Shown one piece after another: positions 17,270-25,376 of a stretch of DNA of 64,000 nucleotides; position 1 is the stretch's first letter, and every line of letters begins with the position of its first letter. The stretch lies in NCBI GenBank assembly GCA_900557275.1, contig USRX01000005.1, positions 61,470-125,469 on the forward strand, in the 5' to 3' direction. The stretch comes from an uncultured Roseburia sp. (GTDB taxonomy: Bacteria > Bacillota_A > Clostridia > Lachnospirales > Lachnospiraceae). The translations under genes were made by a program, and so were the position numbers. The notes below the pieces were generated by a model. The model was not told the origin of the DNA, did no database searches, and was given only the letters and a program-made list of their open reading frames with translations.

Positions 17270-17482
17270 ATGAGCACAAAAATCATTGACAACATTGTTC
17301 TTACCATCGTAATTATTGGAGCTGTCAACTGGGGATTGATCGGTTTTTTCCGTTTTGACCTGATCGCTTTTTTACTTGGGAATATGTCCTGGGTCAGCAG
17401 AATCGTCTATGCACTGGTTGGAATCAGTGGGATTTACATGATTAGCGTATTTGGACGCATCTCAGATTTCCATCTGGATTAA
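17270..17482 (+). CDS. DUF378 family small membrane protein
   Basis: A 70-residue protein with two membrane segments (about 8-28 and 40-60). IVLTIVIIGAVNWGLIGFFRFDLIAFLLG is the DUF378 signature, and the function of the family is unknown. AGGAGG precedes ATG 17270. It is divergent from the HlyD-like gene (about 75 bases between starts) and ends at a pair of strong hairpins. Confidence 0.9.
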   Translation: MSTKIIDNIVLTIVIIGAVNWGLIGFFRFDLIAFLLGNMSWVSRIVYALVGISGIYMISVFGRISDFHLD

Positions 17483-17497
17483 AAGCCTCTCGACTTA

Positions 17498-17545
17498 CCT
17501 TATTTATGCGGCAGAGTACCTGATATCTCTGCCGCATAAATAAGG
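17498..17545. terminator. Perfect 19-bp stem-loop
   Basis: The arms at 17498-17516 and 17527-17545 (core TTTATGCGGCAGAG/CTCTGCCGCATAAA) are perfectly complementary with a 10-base loop. It sits between the convergent DUF378 and P-loop genes. No classic U-tract follows. Confidence 0.65.
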
Positions 17546-17571
17546 TGTCTTGGGCATACACCCAAGACACC
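17544..17571. terminator. Perfect 11-bp stem-loop adjoining the previous one
   Basis: GGTGTCTTGGG (17544-17554) pairs with CCCAAGACACC (17561-17571) around a CATACA loop. It shares two bases with the preceding hairpin, so the two stems stack or compete. It lies 18 bases past the P-loop gene stop. Confidence 0.6.
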
Positions 17572-17588
17572 GAAAAGAGCTATGTTAT

Positions 17589-18011
17589 TTACAGAGAAAC
17601 AATCAGTTTACCTTTTGCGCATTCCGGAAGTTCTGCTTCGTTCTTAGAAACACTCAGAACAAATGCTACATTATATTTTTCACTGATTACATCCAGTTTT
17701 TCAATAGCATGGCAAATTTCCTCATCTGTAGTAATATTTGCAATAGTAAGGAAACTGTCGAGGTACATTGCCTGCAGATCATAATCCTGAGATACGATTC
17801 CACAAATGAATCCGATAAACTCATCCAGATCTGTAAGCGGGTAATCTGCAACATTGATCAGACGAACCTTATTGCTTAACTCATGCATATGTTTCTGGCT
17901 TTTATCAAGATATACAATATTACCTGTTGCTGTCTCGATCGCTGCATTAACCTGATCTAACAACTGTTTTGTTTTTCCTTTTCCTTTTTCACCGGCAATA
18001 ATCTGAACCAT
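17589..18011 (-). CDS. Small P-loop protein of unknown function
   Basis: A 140-residue soluble protein with a Walker A motif at 7-14 (GEKGKGKT in IIAGEKGKGKTKQLLDQ). A second strand with VAFVLSVSKNEAELP near 115-130 might serve as a sensor. No Walker B Asp is obvious and there are no membrane segments. It looks like a compact P-loop NTPase core; I do not recognise a named family. It has its own consensus-like promoter and good SD (AGGAGG). It lies between dacF and DUF378, next to the elongation cluster. Confidence 0.75.
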   Translation of the reverse strand: MVQIIAGEKGKGKTKQLLDQVNAAIETATGNIVYLDKSQKHMHELSNKVRLINVADYPLTDLDEFIGFICGIVSQDYDLQAMYLDSFLTIANITTDEEICHAIEKLDVISEKYNVAFVLSVSKNEAELPECAKGKLIVSL

Positions 18012-18088
18012 ACTTTTATCCTCCTACCTCTGTTGTTATTTATATCCTTTTTACATTATGTATAAAAACAACAAATATTTATGTATTA

Positions 18089-18117
18089 ATTATAGTATAT
18101 TGACTAACAAATTACAA
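18089..18117 (-). promoter_or_regulatory. Promoter of the small P-loop gene
   Basis: Minus-strand TTGTAA (18117-18112), exactly 17 bases, TATAAT (18094-18089), about 78 bases before the start codon and directly after the dacF-type stop codon. Confidence 0.7.
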
Positions 18118-18120
18118 CTA

Positions 18121-19113
18121 TTAATTCGAAAAATTAGACAACATATCACTCATCAAAAGGTAAAGATCCGATCTGCCATCTGCTTTCAAAACAATAGAAA
18201 TCACTGGCTCTTTTGCATTATTTTCACTCAACAGTACAAGGCAGTATCCGGCATCCCGGGTCGTACCGGTCTTTCCTCCGATAACAGTAATCCCATCGGG
18301 TGTCTTTACTTCGCCATTCAAGTATTTATTCGTATTCTTCCACGTCTGTGTAACAGTATTTCCAGATGCATCCGTATAGGTTGCCTGATAGGAAGCAGAA
18401 TTAATAATGGATGTAAACCGTTCGTCAGAGATTGCAGCATTGAAGATCAAATACAGATCATATACAGTAGTATAATGATCTTCATCAGGAAGTCCATGGG
18501 GATTTACGAAATGAGAATGCGTTGCCCCCAGAGCCTGCGCCTCCTTATTCATCAAATCTGCAAAATCATCAATACTTCCGGAAATCGTTTCCGCAATAGT
18601 AACTGCCGCATCGTTACCACTGCACAACATCAGTCCATATAACAGCTGTTCCAACGTAAGTGTATCTCCGGCTTTTAAACCACAAACAGAAGAACTTGCA
18701 TCCAAACCCTTTAACAACTCTTCTGAAACAGTCACTTTCTGATTTAAATCTCCATATTTTAAAGCAATATATGCTGTCAAAATTTTTGTCGTACTGGCCG
18801 GATACAACTTCTCGTAAATATTCTGAGCGTAAGGAACCGTTCTTTTCACTGTATTAAATAAACCAGCCCCCTCTGCTACTGCTGCATGCACTTTTGACGG
18901 ATCCGAATTATCGAATCCTATTACACATATATTTTTTGAAAAAGGCTCCAACATATTGGAAACTGATTCATTTGTTAATCCATATTCTGCCGATGTTTCA
19001 TACACATCATAAGCGGCCTCAATCTGCGTTTTCTCTCCAGAACACCCTGTAAGCATTCCGGCAGAAAAAACGCAGATCATGGCCGCCGCAATCCACTTAT
19101 TTGTACATTTCAC
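18121..19113 (-). CDS. D-alanyl-D-alanine carboxypeptidase (DacF/PBP5 type), lipoprotein
   Basis: A 330-residue low-molecular-weight penicillin-binding protein that trims the terminal D-Ala from peptidoglycan stem peptides. The active site has all three motifs: SxxK at 107-110 (PASTTKILTAY), SxN at 165-167 (CSGNDAA) and KTG at 281-283 (GGKTGTT). The N-terminus is a lipoprotein signal (IAAAMICVFSAGMLTGC, Cys24) instead of the usual cleaved signal with a C-terminal anchor helix. Its start overlaps the end of mgsA by 17 bases, so it closes the rodA-mgsA-dacF unit. Confidence 0.88.
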   Translation of the reverse strand: MKCTNKWIAAAMICVFSAGMLTGCSGEKTQIEAAYDVYETSAEYGLTNESVSNMLEPFSKNICVIGFDNSDPSKVHAAVAEGAGLFNTVKRTVPYAQNIYEKLYPASTTKILTAYIALKYGDLNQKVTVSEELLKGLDASSSVCGLKAGDTLTLEQLLYGLMLCSGNDAAVTIAETISGSIDDFADLMNKEAQALGATHSHFVNPHGLPDEDHYTTVYDLYLIFNAAISDERFTSIINSASYQATYTDASGNTVTQTWKNTNKYLNGEVKTPDGITVIGGKTGTTRDAGYCLVLLSENNAKEPVISIVLKADGRSDLYLLMSDMLSNFSN

Positions 19114-19492
19114 GCCAGTCCAAATCTCCTCTGTCTAATGCATGTATTAAAAGTTCTGCCGTTGCAACGTTACTTGCGATTGGCACATTGTGTATATCAC
19201 AATTTCTTGTAAGACCTGCGATATCCGGCTCATGTGACTTTGCCGTCAACGGGTCACGCAAAAAGATAACCATATCAATATCATTGCTCTCGATTGCAAC
19301 AGACATCTGCTGTAATCCACCCAACGGTCCAGGCAGAAATTTGTGTACACTTAAATTGGTCGCTTCTTCGATCAGCCTTCCGGTCGTTCCGGTGGCAAAC
19401 AGCGAATGTTTCCCCAGTACCCCCCTGTATGCAATGCAGAAATTCTGCATCAACTTTTTCTTTGAATCATGTGCGATTAATCCAACGTTCAT
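19097..19492 (-). CDS. mgsA: Methylglyoxal synthase
   Basis: A 131-residue enzyme that turns dihydroxyacetone phosphate into methylglyoxal plus phosphate, a bypass of lower glycolysis. MNVGLIAHDSKKKLMQNF opens the protein, with the phosphate-binding FATGTTGRLIEEAT near 33-46, LPGPLGGLQQMSVAI near 53-67 and FLRDPLTAKSHEPDI near 77-91. The catalytic Asp and His lie in the last two motifs. Its ATG overlaps the rodA stop as ATGA, a sign of translational coupling. The longer open frame to 19690 lies inside rodA and is not used. Confidence 0.93.
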   Translation of the reverse strand: MNVGLIAHDSKKKLMQNFCIAYRGVLGKHSLFATGTTGRLIEEATNLSVHKFLPGPLGGLQQMSVAIESNDIDMVIFLRDPLTAKSHEPDIAGLTRNCDIHNVPIASNVATAELLIHALDRGDLDWREMYK

Positions 19493-20607
19493 TCCAGATA
19501 TTCCCCCTGACCATATTTTCTTGGCTGTAGCCCCACATTTAACACAAGACCGATTCCGATAAACAAGCTTACCAGAGACGTCAGTCCATAACTCACAAAC
19601 GGTAACGGCAGTCCTGTATTTGGCATCAGTCCGGTAGCAACACAGATATTGACAAATGACTGGAATCCAATCAGTGCTGCGACACCACAACAGATCAGCC
19701 TTCCGGAAAGATCCCGGGCATTTTTAGCGATCAGAATACATTCGATCACGATCAGTAAAAGCAGGATCACAATGATCACGCTTCCCACAAAGCCCAATTC
19801 CTCTCCCACAACTGCAAATATAAAATCTGTCTGTGGTTCCGCAATAAAATTTCCATTTTTCATGGACACGATAGAGGTATTGTTCAACCCTTTCCCCCAA
19901 AGCTGACCGGAGCCGATTGCCATAATAGAGTTTTGCTGCTGATAAGCACCATTTGAATATTTTTCCGGATTCAACCATGCCAGAATACGATTATATCGAT
20001 ATTCCTGCATCGGAATCGCATGGTTCAACAACAGGATCAAAAAGACAACTCCCGCCGGTACAGCTGCAGCTAAAACCTTTAATATTATTTTATAACTTAA
20101 TCCAGCAATAAACAAGAGGGTAATGAAAATCAATGCAATAACTATCGTCGTTGACATATCCTCCACCAGGATCAGTCCCATAGGAATACCGGATGCCACG
20201 ATAAATATGACCAGCATCTTCAGTGTGTTCAATTTTTCATGATAACGGACAAAAATTGCTGCCCAGAAGCATATCAGCAAAATCTTACTAAGCTCTGATG
20301 GCTGAAACTGAAAAAATCCAAGATCGATCCATCGTTTTGATCCATTGACATCATTTCCAAAAAGTAATACAGCAACCTGCATGAAAATTGCCATAAGATA
20401 CCAGACAGACCAGAATCTAAGAATATAGGAATAATCGATCAATGATACGATTACCATAAACACCAATCCTATCGCCAATCCAAGAATCTGTTTACTCTGT
20501 ACAGATTGTTTTGCACTTCCGATTACCAATATTCCAATAATCGTCAGGACGATCACATATGCAACTAATCGAAATCTATAATTTTTTAACTGATATTGCT
20601 TAAACAT
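19489..20607 (-). CDS. rodA: Rod-shape glycosyltransferase RodA (SEDS family)
   Basis: A 372-residue polytopic membrane peptidoglycan polymerase that works with the class B PBP for cell elongation. About ten membrane segments are seen. Conserved SEDS stretches include DVNGSKRWIDLGFFQFQPSELSKI near 85-108, LILVEDMSTTIVIALIF near 150, GLSYKII, and GLMPNTGLPLPFVSYGLTSLVSLFIGIGLVLNV near 325-357. It sits 11 bases after the second minE and is coupled to mgsA by the ATGA overlap. Confidence 0.94.
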   Translation of the reverse strand: MFKQYQLKNYRFRLVAYVIVLTIIGILVIGSAKQSVQSKQILGLAIGLVFMVIVSLIDYSYILRFWSVWYLMAIFMQVAVLLFGNDVNGSKRWIDLGFFQFQPSELSKILLICFWAAIFVRYHEKLNTLKMLVIFIVASGIPMGLILVEDMSTTIVIALIFITLLFIAGLSYKIILKVLAAAVPAGVVFLILLLNHAIPMQEYRYNRILAWLNPEKYSNGAYQQQNSIMAIGSGQLWGKGLNNTSIVSMKNGNFIAEPQTDFIFAVVGEELGFVGSVIIVILLLLIVIECILIAKNARDLSGRLICCGVAALIGFQSFVNICVATGLMPNTGLPLPFVSYGLTSLVSLFIGIGLVLNVGLQPRKYGQGEYLE

Positions 20608-20618
20608 TGTACTTCCTT

Positions 20619-20891
20619 TTATCTTCTATGGTTCATATTTCTGACTGGAAACCGTGCACAGATATATGTAACATCTCTTCCATACAGATTATTTCTGTTT
20701 TTTTCAAACTGCACCACGCCTCCGCTTTCTTCTATTTCCAGGTATCTGGAAATACTTTGATAAATATCTTTTTCAATTTTCTCCGTAAGATCAGCAGACA
20801 AACTGATCCGATCTGTCATAAGCAGCATCCGTAACCGTTCTCTGGCAAGCGTTCCAGAAGTCTTTCGTTTAAAAAAAGTTCTTTTTTTCAT
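20619..20891 (-). CDS. minE: MinE (copy 2, in the mre/rodA cluster)
   Basis: A 90-residue MinE paralogue. The anti-MinCD helix is SGTLARERLRMLLMTDRISLS at about 12-32, and the C-terminal domain contains IEKDIYQSISRYLEIEE. The N-terminal MKKRTFFKRK is more basic than copy 1 and the two MinE proteins differ far more than the two MinD proteins do. It lies 11 bases after minD copy 2. It should regulate that MinD; whether it can also act on copy 1 is unknown. Confidence 0.9.
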   Translation of the reverse strand: MKKRTFFKRKTSGTLARERLRMLLMTDRISLSADLTEKIEKDIYQSISRYLEIEESGGVVQFEKNRNNLYGRDVTYICARFPVRNMNHRR

Positions 20892-20902
20892 ACGAAATCT
20901 CC

Positions 20903-21691
20903 TTATCTGCCCTTGCGGTTTCTTCTTTTCCGGAAGAATCTTTTTTTCTGCTCCAATTTCATAAAAGGTATGGTTTTTCCATCTACCCTGCGACTAATAT
21001 TCATATAAGCCTGTCCTGCCGGGCTTTCGCTTCCTACCAATGGGTTTCCCTGATTTGTTGAGATCACAATATTTTCATCATCCGGCACAGCTCCTATCAT
21101 ATCAAGTCCAAGTATTTCAGACACATCTTTTACGGACATCATATCTCCCCGGCTTATCATATCCGGCCGCAGCCGATTGATCACAAGACGAATGTCCTTC
21201 ATACCATCTGATTCCAGAAGTCCTATGATACGGTCTGCATCCCGTATTGCAGACACCTCCGGTGTAGTAACAAGAAGCGCACGATCTGCACCGGCTACTG
21301 CATTCAGAAAGCCTTGTTCGATTCCTGCCGGACAATCCAGCAGAATATAATCAAAATCTTCCCGCAGTTCATCCGTCAGTTTTTTCATCTGTTCCGGATT
21401 TACTGCATTTTTATCCCTGGTCTGTGCAGAAGGTAACAGATACAGCGTATGATACTTTTTGTCTCTGATCAAAGCCTGCTTCATTCGACAGTTTCCTTCT
21501 ATTACATCTACAAGATTATAGACAATCCTGTTTTCCAGTCCCATGACTACATCCAGATTTCGTAATCCGATATCTGTATCTACCATGACTACTTTTTTCC
21601 CGAGCATGGCCAGCCCGGTTCCGACATTTGCTGTCGTTGTCGTCTTCCCGACACCACCTTTACCTGATGTCACAACAATCACTTCGCTCAT
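20903..21691 (-). CDS. minD: MinD (copy 2, in the mre/rodA cluster)
   Basis: A 262-residue MinD paralogue with the deviant Walker A GKGGVGKTTTTANVG, VDTDIGLRNLD, and YILLDCPAGIE. Residues 1 to about 225 align without gaps to copy 1 (8619-9410) and most positions are identical. The C-terminal membrane-targeting region differs: KLEQKKRFFRKRRNRKGR is strongly basic with few hydrophobic residues, against EKQGMFDKLKKFFGKN in copy 1. The start at 21691 has AGGAGG 8 bases upstream. No minC precedes it. Confidence 0.93.
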   Translation of the reverse strand: MSEVIVVTSGKGGVGKTTTTANVGTGLAMLGKKVVMVDTDIGLRNLDVVMGLENRIVYNLVDVIEGNCRMKQALIRDKKYHTLYLLPSAQTRDKNAVNPEQMKKLTDELREDFDYILLDCPAGIEQGFLNAVAGADRALLVTTPEVSAIRDADRIIGLLESDGMKDIRLVINRLRPDMISRGDMMSVKDVSEILGLDMIGAVPDDENIVISTNQGNPLVGSESPAGQAYMNISRRVDGKTIPFMKLEQKKRFFRKRRNRKGR

Positions 21692-21934
21692 GCAAAATCC
21701 TCCTGATCTTAAATACATTTTCATATCCTTTTGTAAGAGGTTTCATATAAATCATTTTCTCTTTTGTCATGGCGATATGCGTTCCATGGAGACCAAAGTC
21801 TCCACAGAAATCACATTTTATTTTTTGTTTTCAGCAAAACGTCACTGACGAGAAGCTCTTCTGTATATAAGTCTCTTTTGACTGTCAGGTTACCCTTCCT
21901 TTCCTTCTGACATTGACAGAATATCCGCAAGATC
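21692..21934 (-). other. Gap between PBP2 and minD copy 2, where minC would be expected
   Basis: In related Firmicutes minC often precedes minD in the mre cluster. These 243 bases hold no intact gene and nothing I can align to MinC. Directly after the PBP2 TAA the same frame stays open for 14 codons (DLADILSMSEGKEG). A frame upstream of minD includes CDFCGDFGLHGTH but lacks a start. A 7-bp hairpin lies at 21787-21804. Confidence 0.5.
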
Positions 21935-24850
21935 TTAGTCGTTTACACCGCCTGCGGAACCTCCCACAGCATCAGCCGTTCCGGAAAGCAACGCATCTGT
22001 ATCTGTAAGATTAAAGTAATATTTGTATATATTTGCAGCAAGCTCTGCAGAGTTGCTGGAAGTATAACCATTTGCAATTCGGATCGCCAGTGCGATTTGT
22101 GGATTATCATAAGGTGCATATCCTACGAACAATGCATGGTTTGGCGTATTTGCCTGCTGCGCCGTTCCTGTCTTTCCGGCAGAATCAACACCAAGATTAT
22201 TAAACTGAGAATGTGTCTGTACTACCTGACGCATTCCATAATGGATCGCATCCCAGGTAGAAGATGCCACATTGCTCAGACTGTTCTTTACTGTCGGTCC
22301 ATAGCTCTGTAATTCATTTCCGGAATGATCTGTTACCTTCTGTAACAAGGTCAGATTATACACAGTACCGGAATTTGCCACCGCTGTCACATATCTCGCA
22401 AGCTGAATGGTAGTATAACTGTTATTACTCTGACCGATTGCCATTGTAACCGGATATTCATCTGCCACTTTAGAAGATGATTCTGTAATCTCTATACCAG
22501 TCTTATCTCCAAGACCATATGCCTGCGCATATTTTGTCAGGAGTTCTACACCCTTGTCCTCATTATAGGTATTGTTCTCCATACTGAGCCGATATCCGAC
22601 ATCATAGAAAAATACGTTACAGGAATCACGGATCGCATCCGAAACAGTTTCAGCACCATGTCCGCCGCGAGGATAGATCCAGCAATGGGGACTCGGTGTC
22701 AGCAGATCAAAAGTACCGTTACAATTTACTGTACTTCCAGTCGTGATCACGCCTTCTGTAAGTCCGGCAGTTGCCGTAACCATCTTAAAAGTTGAACCCG
22801 GTGCCGTCGTCTGCTGAGTCGCATTGTTATAAAGCGGTAAAGATTTATCGTTATAAAGCTTATTATAATAAGTAGAATCCGTCGCATTGGAAAGCTTATT
22901 GTTATCATATCCCGGATAGGAAACACATGCCAACAAACTTCCGTCATTTGGATTTGTGATAACAACTGATCCGGAACACGGATTCAACGCCAACTGAGCC
23001 GGTGTGATCTGCAGATTTTTAATCTTATTCTTCAGGAATGTATAAGAGCTCATACTTCCGGAACTGATGGCATTGTAATCGGAATCTGTCTCTGCATCCA
23101 GAACTCCCTGCTCATACAATGCCAAACAGAGCTGTCTTCCGCTAACCACATCATCCATGATCAGAGTCTCATAAATCAGTTTTTCAAATTCCCTGTCTCC
23201 GGAAAGCTCATTCATTACATATTCCACCAAAGCAGAATACAATGTTTCTGAATCTGCATATTTGCTTTCCAGATTAAAATAAGAAATATCAATCCAATCC
23301 TTGGAAATCGCATATTCCAGATATTTTCTCACAGAAATGGTGCCATCTTTCCACTGTTGATATACGGAATCTGAAGAATCTACTACGTTGGGATCAAATA
23401 CTTCTGAATCCTGCAGCATCGTAACAATATATTTCATATAAGACTGCATATCTTCTGAAAGATCCTTGTAAGCGGTTCCTGCATCCTTCAGGCAGCTTTC
23501 TACCTGTGGTGTTACTGATTCATTTCTGGAAACAAATTTCTGATAGATGTCATGCTGCTGCGTTCCATCCTCCGCTGTTGCCATCGCCTTTATATCCAGC
23601 ACACTGTTTCCTATCAGCGCTTTATACACATCATAGATTGGAATGATCTGTTTGGAGTTATCCCCACCACTGGTCGTTTTCACATCAGATACTTTGGAAT
23701 ATAAAATACCTGCCAGTTCCTGTTCCAGGAGTCGGTAAACAGCCTTTTGCAAATTTGCATCAATAGAAAGACATACATCATTTCCGCTTTCCGGGTCTGT
23801 AGAATCCTTAATTTCCAGTACTTTTCCCGTGTTGTTGACATATACGGTCTCTTTTCCTTTTTTTCCTTTCAGCTGATCTTCCATCGCCTGCTCGATACCA
23901 GTCTTACCAACGGAATCTGTAGAATCATAACCGTCATCCTTTTTTTCTTCATATTCATCTGAAGAGATCGTACCGGTATAACCGATAATATTGGAAAAGC
24001 TTTCAGCATCATAGTATACCCGTTTTGTATCCTCTGCAATCTCTACACCCTGCAGTTCATCCGTATGTTCTTTGATCACGGCAACGGTCTCGTCCGAAAC
24101 ATCTTTTGCAATGGTAGTTGCTACGTATTTCTGAAACGCATTCTGTGCAAGAGCATAACGAAGTACCATGATTTCATAACGGCGCTGTGCATCATAATAC
24201 TGTGTCTTCTCTTCTTCCTTGGCAGCTGCTCCGGTAAGATTTTTTGCCTTTGCTTTTTTCGCATATTCTTCCTGCGTACCATCCAGACGGATATTGTATT
24301 GTTCACAGAGATATTCTATAATCTGATCCGCCGTTGCAGAAGCTTCATTATAACCAAGTTTTTTGTTATATTTCAAATCACTGACTTTCGTCCGTCCATA
24401 TACATCTGCACGAAAGCGCTGTAATCTGGATCCTTCTACCGTAAACTGAAAGGAACCGTCATCTGCCATTTCCACATAAAAATCATTGACAAAATCATCG
24501 CCTTTTTCTTTTAAAATAGAAATCAGGGAATCAAATTCCGCATTCAGCATACGATTCTTCTGCTTTGTATTATCGTAGGAACCATTATCTTCCACAGTAA
24601 CCGTATATGAAAGCTCATTGGATGCAAGCAGATTCCCATTCCTGTCATAAATGTTTCCCCTGCTGCCATTGATCGTACGTTCTTTTTCAATCTTTCCGGT
24701 AAAACTTTCCAGATAACTTTTTCCCTCTACGATCTGTAAAGTAAACAAACGCTGTACCAGCACTACCGCCAGAAAGACCATGACAACCGTCAGAACCGTC
24801 AGTCTGGATTTTATCACTTTAAAGAAAAGTTCTTTTAAAGAATCAAACAA
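21935..24850 (-). CDS. mrdA: Penicillin-binding protein 2 (MrdA), elongation transpeptidase with large insertion
   Basis: A class B PBP of about 971 residues that cross-links new peptidoglycan with RodA. It has an N-terminal membrane helix near 14-37 (LTVLTVVMVFLAVVLVQRL) and a pedestal with GSRGNIYDRNGNLLA. The transpeptidase motifs are SxxK in APGSTFKMV (about 690), SxN in RDSCNVFFYDVG (about 742) and KTG in AGKTGTAQ (about 890). It is longer than typical PBP2 (600-700) because of about 230 inserted residues between pedestal and active site. TTG 24850 has AGGAGG 10 bases upstream; TTG 24883 would add 11 residues and overlap mreD further. Confidence 0.92.
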   Translation of the reverse strand: MFDSLKELFFKVIKSRLTVLTVVMVFLAVVLVQRLFTLQIVEGKSYLESFTGKIEKERTINGSRGNIYDRNGNLLASNELSYTVTVEDNGSYDNTKQKNRMLNAEFDSLISILKEKGDDFVNDFYVEMADDGSFQFTVEGSRLQRFRADVYGRTKVSDLKYNKKLGYNEASATADQIIEYLCEQYNIRLDGTQEEYAKKAKAKNLTGAAAKEEEKTQYYDAQRRYEIMVLRYALAQNAFQKYVATTIAKDVSDETVAVIKEHTDELQGVEIAEDTKRVYYDAESFSNIIGYTGTISSDEYEEKKDDGYDSTDSVGKTGIEQAMEDQLKGKKGKETVYVNNTGKVLEIKDSTDPESGNDVCLSIDANLQKAVYRLLEQELAGILYSKVSDVKTTSGGDNSKQIIPIYDVYKALIGNSVLDIKAMATAEDGTQQHDIYQKFVSRNESVTPQVESCLKDAGTAYKDLSEDMQSYMKYIVTMLQDSEVFDPNVVDSSDSVYQQWKDGTISVRKYLEYAISKDWIDISYFNLESKYADSETLYSALVEYVMNELSGDREFEKLIYETLIMDDVVSGRQLCLALYEQGVLDAETDSDYNAISSGSMSSYTFLKNKIKNLQITPAQLALNPCSGSVVITNPNDGSLLACVSYPGYDNNKLSNATDSTYYNKLYNDKSLPLYNNATQQTTAPGSTFKMVTATAGLTEGVITTGSTVNCNGTFDLLTPSPHCWIYPRGGHGAETVSDAIRDSCNVFFYDVGYRLSMENNTYNEDKGVELLTKYAQAYGLGDKTGIEITESSSKVADEYPVTMAIGQSNNSYTTIQLARYVTAVANSGTVYNLTLLQKVTDHSGNELQSYGPTVKNSLSNVASSTWDAIHYGMRQVVQTHSQFNNLGVDSAGKTGTAQQANTPNHALFVGYAPYDNPQIALAIRIANGYTSSNSAELAANIYKYYFNLTDTDALLSGTADAVGGSAGGVND

Positions 24851-25361
24851 ACTTCTTTTCCCTCCTCTTTTCTTTTCCCTCAAGTTTCTGATTAACCTTC
24901 AGGAGTATAAAATACAGGACAATGGCAACGATCATCGTGTATACCAGTTCCGGTATCATAATATGAAGGAAATAATATCCAAACGCAAATCTTGACCGGA
25001 AAAAAAACTGTATAAAATAAATCGCAACACTAAATGAAAAATCACTGAGTGCGATCAGAAAGACCGGAAGCTTGATATCTTCCGGGTAAAATATTTTCCG
25101 AAAAATCCCGTTTAAAAATCCGATCAACATATATAAAATCGCATAAAATCCCAGCACATATCCAAAAAACAGATCCATGAGCAAGCCACAGAAAAAACCG
25201 ACAAACATTCCTTCTTTTCTGCCTCGCATAAACCCAAACGCAGCAGTCACTACGATCAGAAGATTTGGCGAAATGGACGCTACGGACAATGACTGAAACA
25301 GAGTCGTCTGAAGAAGGAAACATACGATAATTGTTATTGCTAATACTATTTTTCTCCGCAT
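24843..25361 (-). CDS. mreD: Rod shape-determining protein MreD
   Basis: A 172-residue membrane protein with five to six hydrophobic segments, beginning MRRKIVLAITIIVCFLLQTTLFQSLSVASISPNLLIVVTA and including FVGFFCGLLMDLFFGYVLGFYAILYMLIGF. The latter is the conserved MreD block. It belongs to the elongasome with MreB, MreC, RodA and PBP2. The gene starts 15 bases after mreC and its end overlaps the PBP2 gene. Confidence 0.9.
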   Translation of the reverse strand: MRRKIVLAITIIVCFLLQTTLFQSLSVASISPNLLIVVTAAFGFMRGRKEGMFVGFFCGLLMDLFFGYVLGFYAILYMLIGFLNGIFRKIFYPEDIKLPVFLIALSDFSFSVAIYFIQFFFRSRFAFGYYFLHIMIPELVYTMIVAIVLYFILLKVNQKLEGKEKRREKKFV

Positions 25362-25376
25362 CAGATACTCCTTACT

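Noticed and set aside
19493..19690. N-terminal extension of methylglyoxal synthase
   Set aside because: The extra 66 residues are the rodA sequence read in another frame; the normal family start is at 19492.
21692..21934. minC pseudogene before minD copy 2
   Set aside because: None of the three minus frames aligns by eye to MinC (no SGQ motif, no N-terminal SNKYG block).
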